5,262 nucleotides of DNA from Desulfobacula sp. Its GTDB lineage: Bacteria > Desulfobacterota > Desulfobacteria > Desulfobacterales > Desulfobacteraceae. The translations under genes and the position numbers were made by a program. The stretch lies in the NCBI GenBank assembly GCA_027858355.1, contig JAQICW010000578.1:1-5262 (forward strand), given 5' to 3'. How positions within the stretch are numbered: the first letter of the stretch is position 1; each line of letters starts with the position of its first letter. Below are positions 1-5,262 of this stretch, in pieces. The notes under the pieces were generated by a model. The model had not been told where the DNA came from. It saw nothing but the letters and a program-made list of their open reading frames with translations, and searched no databases.

Positions 1-37
1 GACTGATCTGATCACCCGGGAAAATCCGGCTGCCATC

Positions 38-64
38 TTGACAGACATAGAGTGTACGTATAAA
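38..64 (+). promoter_or_regulatory. possible sigma70-type promoter for the repeat-protein/barrel genes
   Basis: A perfect -35 hexamer TTGACA (38-43) is followed after 15 bases by TATAAA (59-64), close to the -10 consensus. The spacer is about 2 bases shorter than the 17 usually preferred, so strength is uncertain. Transcription would begin near 71, giving a leader of about 50 bases before the ATG at 121. No sigma54 -24/-12 element was found here. Confidence 0.4.
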
Positions 65-91
65 AGGGAATACAGGAAAAAAGCACATTAA

Positions 92-112
92 CTAAATTAA
101 AAATTAATTTAG
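92..112. repeat. AT-rich palindrome abutting the Shine-Dalgarno of the first gene
   Basis: CTAAATTAA (92-100) and TTAATTTAG (104-112) are perfect 9-bp inverted arms around a 3-base AAA loop. The right arm covers the first two bases of the Shine-Dalgarno AGGGGG (111-116). The hairpin is AT-rich, hence weak, but it could modulate ribosome access or be a protein-binding palindrome. Function is inference only. Confidence 0.45.
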
Positions 113-120
113 GGGGAAAA

Positions 121-849
121 ATGAAAGTTTCAAAAAGGTTTTTATTAGTATTGTTTTTAGTTTCAGTCTGTTTATCAATATCAATGATAGGCATACAGTC
201 TGCATTTGCAGCAATGACTGATGCCCAAGTAGATGCGGTTGGCGGGGCAATTAGAGCCACTCCCGCAGCTATAGCAAATGCGAAAAGAATAGCTTCAGAA
301 GGTGGTACAGAGGCCGAAATAGCAGCTGCGTTTGCTACAGCAGACCCTGACAATGCAGGAGCCATAGCAGGAGCGATGGCAACAGCAGCTCCTGAATCAG
401 CAGCAGCCATTGCAGGAGCCGTGGCAACAGCAGTTCCTTCATCAGCAGCAGCGACAGCAGGAGCAGTGGCAACAGCCGTTCCTTCATCAGCAGCAGAGAC
501 AGCAGGAGTAGTGGCAACAGCCGTTCCTGAATCAGCAGCAGAGACAGCAGGTGCAGTTGCAACAGCCGTTCCTTCATCAGCAGCAGAGACAGCAGGAGTA
601 GTGGCAACAGCAGTTCCTGAATCAGCAGAAGAGGTACAAGCAGCAGTAACAGAAGCAGCTCCTGAGGCTGCAGCAGAGATCAATGAAGCTGTGGAGGCCG
701 CAGAACCAGAGCCTGAACCGGAACCAGAGCCGGAACCGGAACCAGAGCCGGAACCAGAGCCGGAACCAGAACCAGAACCAGAACCGGAACCGGAACCGGA
801 ACCGGAACCACCGAACACACAGGATGATCAAGCAGCAAGCCCAGTTTGA
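121..849 (+). CDS. secreted Ala-rich repeat protein with a Glu-Pro rod, function unknown
   Basis: I do not recognise this 242-residue protein. The start is well supported: AGGGGG lies 4 bases before the ATG. Residues 1-30 form a classic signal peptide (basic Lys/Arg start, hydrophobic core, SAFA cleavage site), so the product leaves the cytoplasm. Residues 31-75 are Ala-rich and non-repeated. Residues 76-194 are about eight 15-residue units, best consensus PSSAAETAGVVATAV, each opening with Pro; the outer units are diverged and the central ones almost identical. Residues 195-230 are 18 consecutive Glu-Pro dipeptides, followed by a short polar tail ending ASPV. There is no C-terminal membrane anchor, sorting signal or cysteine pair. 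Gly/Ala/Pro/Glu bias raises GC relative to neighbours. The gene ends 30 bases before the barrel gene and probably shares its transcript. Inference: the Ala units form short helices, and the acidic Glu-Pro part an extended rod like the Pro-rich part of TonB. It could be a periplasmic spacer, surface or matrix protein of the polysaccharide system. Confidence 0.8.
   Translation: MKVSKRFLLVLFLVSVCLSISMIGIQSAFAAMTDAQVDAVGGAIRATPAAIANAKRIASEGGTEAEIAAAFATADPDNAGAIAGAMATAAPESAAAIAGAVATAVPSSAAATAGAVATAVPSSAAETAGVVATAVPESAAETAGAVATAVPSSAAETAGVVATAVPESAEEVQAAVTEAAPEAAAEINEAVEAAEPEPEPEPEPEPEPEPEPEPEPEPEPEPEPEPEPEPPNTQDDQAASPV
346..702 (+). repeat. 45-bp in-frame tandem repeat, about 8 units
   Basis: Units begin at 346, 391, 436, 481, 526, 571, 616 and 661, each coding 15 residues starting with Pro. 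The units at 481-525 and 571-615 differ by a single base (44 of 45 identical) and encode the same peptide. This points to a recent duplication of a 90-bp pair of units. The first and last units are clearly older. Gain or loss of units keeps the reading frame. Confidence 0.9.
703..810 (+). repeat. 6-bp tandem repeat coding 18 Glu-Pro dipeptides
   Basis: Eighteen consecutive hexamers alternate among GAACCG, GAACCA, GAGCCG and one GAGCCT, all meaning Glu-Pro. The synonymous variation shows the array is not a fresh pure expansion, although GAACCG repeats four times near its end. Slippage in 6-base steps changes rod length without breaking the frame. On the opposite strand it reads as long artificial Gly-Ser type or Arg/Phe-rich frames, which are shadows. 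Confidence 0.95.
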
Positions 850-879
850 TGTAAAGCTTAACCATATGGAGGATTTAAG

Positions 880-2097
880 ATGACATTTAAAATACCGATA
901 TTAATTTTACGATACACTTTTCTGCTCTGTCTGATTCTTGGCTTTACTGCACAAGGTGCTTTTGCCGAGGGGAGAATGGTTTTTAAACCAGTTTTAGAAG
1001 TTGGATGGAGGATGGATTCCAACTTCCACAAATCAGAAACAAATGAAAAAGAAGTATATACTTATAATGTTAAACCTGGTTTTAAATTCGGTTATACCAC
1101 GGGAAAAAGTATGGTTTCCTTTGATTATTTTGCCAATGTATTACGGTATGATGATCAGGATACTATTCTTGCAGGTCAGTTAAAAGCAGAAGATTATGAT
1201 TATATTAGCCATAACGCAATGTTCAGCGCCCAGTCTCAGGCCACTGACCGCCTTCTCGTCGGTTTGGATAACAAGTTCTTGAAAAGCCGTGATCCAGCCA
1301 ATGCCGATGCCAATTCCAATGCCGTTGACAGGTTTAGATATACGATGAACACTCTTACACCCCGGCTGCTGTATAAGTTTGGAGAAAAATATGGTCTTGG
1401 ATTGAGATACACCAATTCTTCGACAGACTATTCAGATGATGCTGTGGGGCAGGGGGAGGACTCGGATGAGAACAGGGGAGGCGTTTCCATGTTCTATTAT
1501 TTTACCCCCAAAACCTCTTTTGACCTGAATTACCAGATGTGGACCCGTGATTATGCCAAAACCACTTCTGATTATGATTCCCAGCAGGTCATGGTCAATG
1601 TAAAACATCAGCTCAACTATTTCACTGTCAGTGCAGGTGCTGGTTACCACACAAGGGATTTTGATCAAACAGTACCATCGGGTGATATTAGTAAAGCTGT
1701 CTGGAAGCTGTCGATAATGGGCCAGAACCCGCCCAATGCTACAGGAACTCCAAAAAGCTCCATGTCCCTGTCCTTAAGCAGCAATTTCAATGATTCTGGA
1801 TCAGGGGATACCTATTATGATACAACCCGTATTGATGCAAGGTTTACCCGTTTGTTTATGGGAAAAATTAATTGCATCCTTAAGGGCTCATTTCAGAATT
1901 CTGATTATGAAACCTCCACCAGGGAAGATGATCGCTGGTTGGTATCTTTAGGTGCAGATTACCTGATCAATGATTTTTTCAGCGTTGGCCTTGAAGGTGG
2001 CAAGGAAGAAAGGGACTCCAATAGTGTCGGCAAAGACTTTGAAAACGACTATGTCATGTTCAATATCAAGTTTAGCCCCATCCTGGGTGCCAAATAA
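880..2097 (+). CDS. outer-membrane beta-barrel protein, BBP2-like, probable polysaccharide export porin
   Basis: This 405-residue protein has a signal peptide (residues 1-29, cleavage after GAFA) and otherwise consists of alternating polar/aromatic segments typical of outer-membrane beta-strands. The segment FKPVLEVGWRMDSNF near residue 35, the later NVKPGFKFGY, and regular turns rich in Asp, Asn and Ser resemble the putative beta-barrel porin 2 family (Pfam BBP2_2). Such proteins are often encoded in exopolysaccharide and PEP-CTERM loci. By eye I count about 18 strands. The last is near NDYVMFNIKF, with eight more residues after it, so the C-terminus is not the classical terminal Phe. GGAGGA lies 6 bases before the ATG. 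The gene follows the repeat protein by 30 bases and precedes the Wza-type gene by 147 bases. Inference: it forms the outer-membrane pore for the polymer, as proposed for Myxococcus Wzp barrels. It could instead be an accessory or structural barrel. Confidence 0.8.
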   Translation: MTFKIPILILRYTFLLCLILGFTAQGAFAEGRMVFKPVLEVGWRMDSNFHKSETNEKEVYTYNVKPGFKFGYTTGKSMVSFDYFANVLRYDDQDTILAGQLKAEDYDYISHNAMFSAQSQATDRLLVGLDNKFLKSRDPANADANSNAVDRFRYTMNTLTPRLLYKFGEKYGLGLRYTNSSTDYSDDAVGQGEDSDENRGGVSMFYYFTPKTSFDLNYQMWTRDYAKTTSDYDSQQVMVNVKHQLNYFTVSAGAGYHTRDFDQTVPSGDISKAVWKLSIMGQNPPNATGTPKSSMSLSLSSNFNDSGSGDTYYDTTRIDARFTRLFMGKINCILKGSFQNSDYETSTREDDRWLVSLGADYLINDFFSVGLEGGKEERDSNSVGKDFENDYVMFNIKFSPILGAK

Positions 2098-2113
2098 CGC
2101 TCAAACAAAGTCC

Positions 2114-2139
2114 GGGGTCAGGTTTTTAAGCCTGACCCC
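2114..2139. repeat. REP-like palindrome
   Basis: GGGGTCAGG (2114-2122) and CCTGACCCC (2131-2139) are perfect 9-bp arms around an 8-base loop TTTTTAAG, starting 17 bases after the barrel gene stop. No T-run follows on either strand, so it is a poor intrinsic terminator. GC-rich palindromes of this look are commonly dispersed REP elements. It may also stabilise the 3' end of the upstream mRNA. Being a genome-wide repeat is inference. Confidence 0.6.
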
Positions 2140-2143
2140 TCAA

Positions 2144-2170
2144 CCTAAATCCTAAATCTTAAATCCTAAT
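2144..2170. repeat. short 7-bp tandem repeat
   Basis: CCTAAAT, CCTAAAT, CTTAAAT and a partial CCTAAT follow in tandem between the REP-like palindrome and the longer inverted repeat. No coding capacity and no recognised function. Confidence 0.6.
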
Positions 2171-2212
2171 GGCACAAATTTATTATTGCCTTTTATATAA
2201 ATTTGTGCCATT
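2168..2212 (+). terminator. perfect 16-bp inverted repeat, terminator or attenuator candidate
   Basis: Left arm AATGGCACAAATTTAT (2168-2183) and right arm ATAAATTTGTGCCATT (2197-2212) are exact reverse complements around a 13-base loop. On the + strand the right arm is followed by TTTGTTTT, a moderately T-rich tract, so RNA made here would fold into a long hairpin with a U-rich tail. It could end or attenuate transcription between the barrel gene and the Wza-type gene, or serve as a binding site for a dimeric regulator. I see no convincing promoter between it and the ATG at 2245. Confidence 0.45.
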
Positions 2213-2244
2213 TGTTTTGACCAAATCTTTAATTTAGAGAAACA

Positions 2245-3174
2245 ATGCAAATATTTTTAAAATATTCCTGGTTATCACAATTTTTTATTCTCTTTTTTTC
2301 CTTTATCTTAATTTTCTGCCTGGTCATTCCCCGTATCAGCCATTGTGAAACCCGGGATCAAAGTTCTGCTTACCGTCTTGGATCCGAAGATGTGATCACC
2401 ATATCCATCCTGGCCGGCGGTGAGGAACAAGTGGTAAAGGAGATGGTGGTGGGAGCCAATGGCTATGTCACTGTCCCCTTTATAGGGAAAATCATGGCAT
2501 CAGGCCTTACCATGGAAGAGCTGGAAAAAGCCGTCATCAAACCCCTGGAAAAAGATTATTTTATAGCCCCCCAGGTACACTTAAGGATAAAGGAATATCA
2601 AAGCCTTCAGTTCTTTGTTTCAGGTGCAGTGCAGAAGCCTGGCAAATATGTGCTTGATTTCATGCCCACGATCATGGATATTATTGCCAATGCCGGCGGT
2701 GTGCTGCCGGAAAGGGGAAATCTTGCCTATATTCTCCGGGGGGTTACAGAACAGGAAATAAGTGACACGGACTTAGAGAAAACTATTTCCAAAACAGAGC
2801 CCATTAAAGTGGATCTGTTAAAACTTCTGGATGAAGGTGATATGTCAGTAAATGTTAAACTCCAATCCGGTGATACAGTCTATATTCCCCTGGGTACCAA
2901 GTTGAACCAGGCCGCGACCAGGATCTATATCCAGGGTAAAATTAAAAACCCCAAAGTGTTTGATTTTCAGCCCGGCATGACAGCTCTTTCTGTCTGCATT
3001 ATGGCTGGCGGATTTGATCAGTTTGCTGCGCCCAACCGGACCAAAATTATCCGGAAGACAAAAGATGGACAGGAAACAATTGATCTGAATCTTGACAAAG
3101 TCATATCTGGTGAGGTTCCTGACTTTCCCCTGCAACCCGGCGACCGTATCCACATCCCTGAATCATGGCTATAG
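2245..3174 (+). CDS. Wza-type polysaccharide export protein without the C-terminal pore helix
   Basis: 309 residues. Residues 13-29 are strongly hydrophobic, a signal peptide or anchor. Cys34 follows Ile-Ser-His, which is not a proper lipobox, so lipidation is doubtful. Residues 43-116 (YRLGSEDVITISI, then the VTVPFIGKI region) match the Poly_export domain. Two SLBB domains follow, about 122-214 (FVSGAVQKPGKYVLDF, ANAGGV) and 226-307 (IYIQGKIKNPKVFDF, MAGGF, ending LQPGDRIHIPESWL). The protein stops there, whereas E. coli Wza (379 residues) continues into an amphipathic helix that lines the outer-membrane pore. By family it forms an oligomeric periplasmic conduit for capsule or exopolysaccharide, docking on the Wzz/Wzc protein. 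The Shine-Dalgarno (AGAGA, 4 bases before ATG) is weak. The chain-length gene follows after 14 bases, so the two are an operon. Confidence 0.92.
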   Translation: MQIFLKYSWLSQFFILFFSFILIFCLVIPRISHCETRDQSSAYRLGSEDVITISILAGGEEQVVKEMVVGANGYVTVPFIGKIMASGLTMEELEKAVIKPLEKDYFIAPQVHLRIKEYQSLQFFVSGAVQKPGKYVLDFMPTIMDIIANAGGVLPERGNLAYILRGVTEQEISDTDLEKTISKTEPIKVDLLKLLDEGDMSVNVKLQSGDTVYIPLGTKLNQAATRIYIQGKIKNPKVFDFQPGMTALSVCIMAGGFDQFAAPNRTKIIRKTKDGQETIDLNLDKVISGEVPDFPLQPGDRIHIPESWL

Positions 3175-3188
3175 AATAAGGAAAAACA

Positions 3189-4715
3189 ATGCAAGAAAAT
3201 TCCATGGAAAATCCATTTCAGGAAGAAGAGTCAATCCATCTGTCTGAATATTTTATGGTGCTTTCAAAAAGAAAGACACTGATCATTCTCGTATTTATCC
3301 TGGTGGTTGTGGCAACAATGTTCTACTCATATACGTCTGATCCCATATACCAGTCATCTGCCAAGCTGATCATTGACCAGGAAAAGTCCTCTTCCCCCAT
3401 TACGGGCGAAAGAACGGATTTTGAAAGCTACCAGTCCCAGGTCATGACCTTTAATACCAGTATCAAGATGATCCAGTCAACCCCGGTAATCCTGCATGTA
3501 ATCGATGCCTTAAAACTGGATGAGGAAGGGAATGATAAGGACCTGGAGATCAGTTTTATAAAAAAACTTATTTCCCAGCTTAAAGCCAATGTTAAACTTT
3601 TGTTGAAAATGGATAAAAAACAGGAACTATCCCCGGAAGAACTTGAGAACCTGAAAATGCAGGCACTCATTGCCATGGTAAAAGAAAAAATTGAGGTTGA
3701 ACAGGTCAGGGATACCCGTCTTCTGAATTTGTCAGTAAAGGACAAGGATCCTGCGCTTGCCGCCAATATAGTCAACATGCTGGCAAAAAAATACATGGAG
3801 TTCAACCTGGGCAATAAAATGGAATCTTCCAAGCAGACTCTAGAATGGCTCAATAATGAACTTTATGATCTGAGAAAAAAACTGGAAGATGACGAGAAAA
3901 AATTCTTTGAATACAAACAGCAGAACATGGTGTTTTCCATCACGGGAAAGCAGAAGCTTGCAGAGCAGAAAATTCAGGAATTTAATAATAATTATCTTCA
4001 AACAAGAAATAAACGTCTTGAACTGGATGCCAAAATTGACGAGTTGAATAAAAATATCAAGGGAATTAAAGGGGTGGCCAATGTCCGCTCTCTTATCAAC
4101 AACCAGAGGATTGAAAGTCTATATTCCAAAATAGTTGATTTTGAAATTGAACTGACGCGTCTTTCAAAAATTTATAAGTCAAAACATCCCAAGGTAATCC
4201 AGGCGGAAAGTGAACTTGAGAAAAGTGAAAAACAGCTTGCCCAGGAAATTTCAAAAGAACAGAAAAATTTAAAATCAGAACGTAAAGTTTTGTATGCAAA
4301 AGAAAAAATTCTTGAAGAAAATATCACAATGTTTGAAAAAGATGCACTGGATGCTTCCAGCAAAGAGCTGGAATACACCATTCTCCAGAGAAATGTGAAT
4401 AACAGCCAGAACTTGTATGATTTGATGATTTCAAGGGTAAAGGAATCCAATATCCTCCAGACCAGCAACACCTCAAATATAAGGATTGTGGAAAATGCCC
4501 AGGTGCCCGTTTCCCCCATATCACCCAATAAAAAAAGAAACCTTTTGTTAAGCATTGTTCTGGGGCTTTTTGTCGGTGCCGGTCTTGCCTTTTTCTTTGA
4601 ATACCTTGACCAGACAGTTAGAACGGAAGAAGATATCCAGAAGCATTTTAACCTTCCCATTTTAGCTGTTATCCCGAAAGCTGACAGATCCACAACCTAT
4701 GGAGGAAGCTATTGA
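3189..4715 (+). CDS. Wzz/GNVR chain-length determinant, membrane half of a split Wzc
   Basis: 508 residues. TAAGGA lies 6 bases before the ATG. A short cytoplasmic N-terminus (HLSEYFMVLSKRK) leads to transmembrane segment 1 (about 30-46). The YQSSAKLII segment just after it is typical of the Wzz fold. Long charged stretches between about 210 and 395 look like coiled coil, with YKSKHPKVIQAESELEK (His333-Pro334) matching the GNVR-type tether region of Wzc-like proteins. The Pro-rich PVSPISPNKKR (440-450) immediately precedes transmembrane segment 2 (451-470), a hallmark of polysaccharide co-polymerases. The cytoplasmic tail EYLDQTVRTEEDIQKHFNLP and the ending TYGGSY would be expected to contact and activate the separate kinase. 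Length and layout resemble the PEP-CTERM-locus chain-length subfamily. It sits in the inner membrane and sets polymer length and export. It overlaps the kinase start by 4 bases, implying translational coupling. Confidence 0.93.
   Translation: MQENSMENPFQEEESIHLSEYFMVLSKRKTLIILVFILVVVATMFYSYTSDPIYQSSAKLIIDQEKSSSPITGERTDFESYQSQVMTFNTSIKMIQSTPVILHVIDALKLDEEGNDKDLEISFIKKLISQLKANVKLLLKMDKKQELSPEELENLKMQALIAMVKEKIEVEQVRDTRLLNLSVKDKDPALAANIVNMLAKKYMEFNLGNKMESSKQTLEWLNNELYDLRKKLEDDEKKFFEYKQQNMVFSITGKQKLAEQKIQEFNNNYLQTRNKRLELDAKIDELNKNIKGIKGVANVRSLINNQRIESLYSKIVDFEIELTRLSKIYKSKHPKVIQAESELEKSEKQLAQEISKEQKNLKSERKVLYAKEKILEENITMFEKDALDASSKELEYTILQRNVNNSQNLYDLMISRVKESNILQTSNTSNIRIVENAQVPVSPISPNKKRNLLLSIVLGLFVGAGLAFFFEYLDQTVRTEEDIQKHFNLPILAVIPKADRSTTYGGSY
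4701..4706 (+). promoter_or_regulatory. Shine-Dalgarno that fixes the kinase TTG start
   Basis: GGAGGA lies 5 bases before TTG (4712-4714). It is embedded in the last codons of the chain-length gene (Gly-Gly). The same GGAGGA precedes the barrel gene ATG. The next in-frame ATG (4769) has only a weak, distant AGGGA upstream, so TTG is preferred. Confidence 0.75.
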
Positions 4716-5262
4716 TTTTTCGCAAGAAGAAAAAAAGAGACCCGGAAAAGGACAGGGAAAACCTGTTAATGAATATTCCTTCCAGTTCAAGATTTGCAGA
4801 ATCCTACAGAACCCTGAGAACCAATTTGTTTTTTTCTGCATCGGAAAAGGAAATAAAATCCGTGGTGATCACAAGCTCAGTTGAAAAAGAAGGCAAGACA
4901 ATAACTTCCATAATTCTTGCCTATGCCATTGCCCAGACGGACAGAAAAACCCTGATCATGGACTGCGATTTTCGCCGTCCCCATCTTTCAGACCTGTTTT
5001 CCGATAAACAGGAAATGGGTAAACAGGAAATGGGTGTCACAGGACTTGTCACTGATGTATTTGGTGCACATCTTACAAAAGGCAGTCTGGACGACTTTTC
5101 CATCGCAGATCTTATGGTGCTGACCCAGCTTCAGCAGAGATCCTGCCGCCTGGATATTGAAAATAATGACACTCGCGCGGGCATCTCCTTTGAAAAAGGT
5201 AAAATCATAGATATTTACTGGAAAAACAGGCCTGAACCAAAAAAACTGGTCAATGCTCTGAT
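4712..5262 (+). CDS. BY-type tyrosine autokinase (CpsD/CapB-like), partial, with DUF4388-like insert
   Basis: The frame is open from the TTG at 4712 to the window edge (183 residues seen, C-terminus missing). A basic N-terminus (MIFRKKKKRDPEKD) is followed by ESYRTLRTNLFF (30-41), containing the ExxRxxR oligomerisation motif of BY-kinases. Walker A is SSVEKEGKT with Lys62-Thr63. Walker A' is TLIMDCDFRRP with Asp84 and Asp86. Walker B and the C-terminal Tyr cluster lie outside the window. After residue 108 the canonical switch region is replaced: 124-183 (GSLDDFSIADLMVLTQ, then GISFEKGKIIDIYWKNRP) resembles a PATAN/DUF4388 domain. A 15-bp tandem duplication gives KQEMG twice (99-108). By family it autophosphorylates on C-terminal tyrosines and, with the membrane chain-length protein, cycles polymer export. 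The TTGA overlap with the upstream stop suggests coupled translation. An alternative start at 4769 (Met20) would still keep all motifs. Confidence 0.88.
   Translation, partial: MIFRKKKKRDPEKDRENLLMNIPSSSRFAESYRTLRTNLFFSASEKEIKSVVITSSVEKEGKTITSIILAYAIAQTDRKTLIMDCDFRRPHLSDLFSDKQEMGKQEMGVTGLVTDVFGAHLTKGSLDDFSIADLMVLTQLQQRSCRLDIENNDTRAGISFEKGKIIDIYWKNRPEPKKLVNAL
5006..5035 (+). repeat. perfect 15-bp tandem duplication inside the kinase
   Basis: AAACAGGAAATGGGT occurs twice back to back (5006-5020 and 5021-5035), adding an extra KQEMG in frame. It lies in the loop after Walker A', where a length change is likely tolerated. Perfect identity suggests a recent event. Confidence 0.9.

Noticed and set aside
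1..37. Tail of a c-di-GMP (GEMM) riboswitch, suggested by GGCAGCCGG on the minus strand
   Set aside because: The conserved 5' portion (GCAAA, GNRA tetraloop stem) is absent in the neighbouring sequence, which is AT-rich, so the match is only a short chance resemblance.
12..818. Long minus-strand open frame beginning with many Gly-Ser dipeptides
   Set aside because: It is the antisense reading of the Glu-Pro and Ala-rich repeats. The plus-strand frame has a strong ribosome-binding site, a signal peptide and ordered protein repeats, so the antisense frame is a composition artefact.
2114..2139. Intrinsic terminator after the barrel gene
   Set aside because: The stem is good but no T-run follows on either strand. 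A REP-like palindrome is a better description.
2168..2192. sigma54-like promoter (TGGCAC ... TTGC)
   Set aside because: The spacing between the GG and GC elements is 15 bases rather than the required 10, and TGGCAC is explained by the inverted repeat.
2187..2245. Separate promoter for the Wza-type gene (TTGACC at 2217, TATAAA near 2196)
   Set aside because: No pair of hexamers has acceptable spacing and order upstream of the ATG.
4699..4884. Small plus-strand frame starting MEEAIDFSQ
   Set aside because: It overlaps both the end of the chain-length gene and the kinase. The kinase frame carries ExxRxxR and Walker motifs, while this frame has no family features and its ATG overlaps the kinase Shine-Dalgarno.

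Overview
The window is the start of an exopolysaccharide or capsule export locus, all on the + strand, from what looks like a Gram-negative bacterium. The evidence for Gram-negative is an outer-membrane beta-barrel beside a Wza-type exporter. Codon use, moderate GC, a chain-length protein split from its tyrosine kinase, and a PATAN/DUF4388-like segment in that kinase suggest a sulfate-reducer-like Desulfobacterota member (Desulfobacterales type). This placement is inferred from style, not proven.

Layout: 1-120 is a leader with a possible sigma70-type promoter and an AT-rich palindrome next to a strong Shine-Dalgarno. 121-849 encodes an unrecognised secreted protein made of about eight 15-residue Ala-rich units followed by 18 Glu-Pro dipeptides. 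880-2097 encodes an outer-membrane beta-barrel of the BBP2 type. 2098-2244 is non-coding and holds a REP-like palindrome, a short 7-bp tandem repeat and a perfect 16-bp inverted repeat. 2245-3174 encodes a short Wza-type polysaccharide export protein. 3189-4715 encodes a Wzz/GNVR chain-length determinant. From 4712 to beyond the window end runs a BY-type tyrosine autokinase. It starts at a TTG that overlaps the previous stop, and it is cut off by the window edge.

How they work together (family knowledge plus inference): the inner-membrane Wzz-like protein and its separate kinase form a split Wzc that controls polymer length and export. The Wza-type protein is the periplasmic/outer-membrane part of the export channel. 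It ends directly after its second SLBB domain and lacks the C-terminal helix that forms the outer-membrane pore in E. coli Wza. The adjacent beta-barrel, in which I count about 18 strands by eye, could supply the outer-membrane pore, as proposed for the Wzp barrels of Myxococcus. The repeat protein at the head of the locus has no known role. Its Glu-Pro rod is long enough to act as a periplasmic or surface spacer.

Most notable for follow-up: the PATAN/DUF4388-like domain apparently inserted between the Walker A' and Walker B regions of the kinase, the barrel plus helix-less Wza pairing, and the repeat protein.
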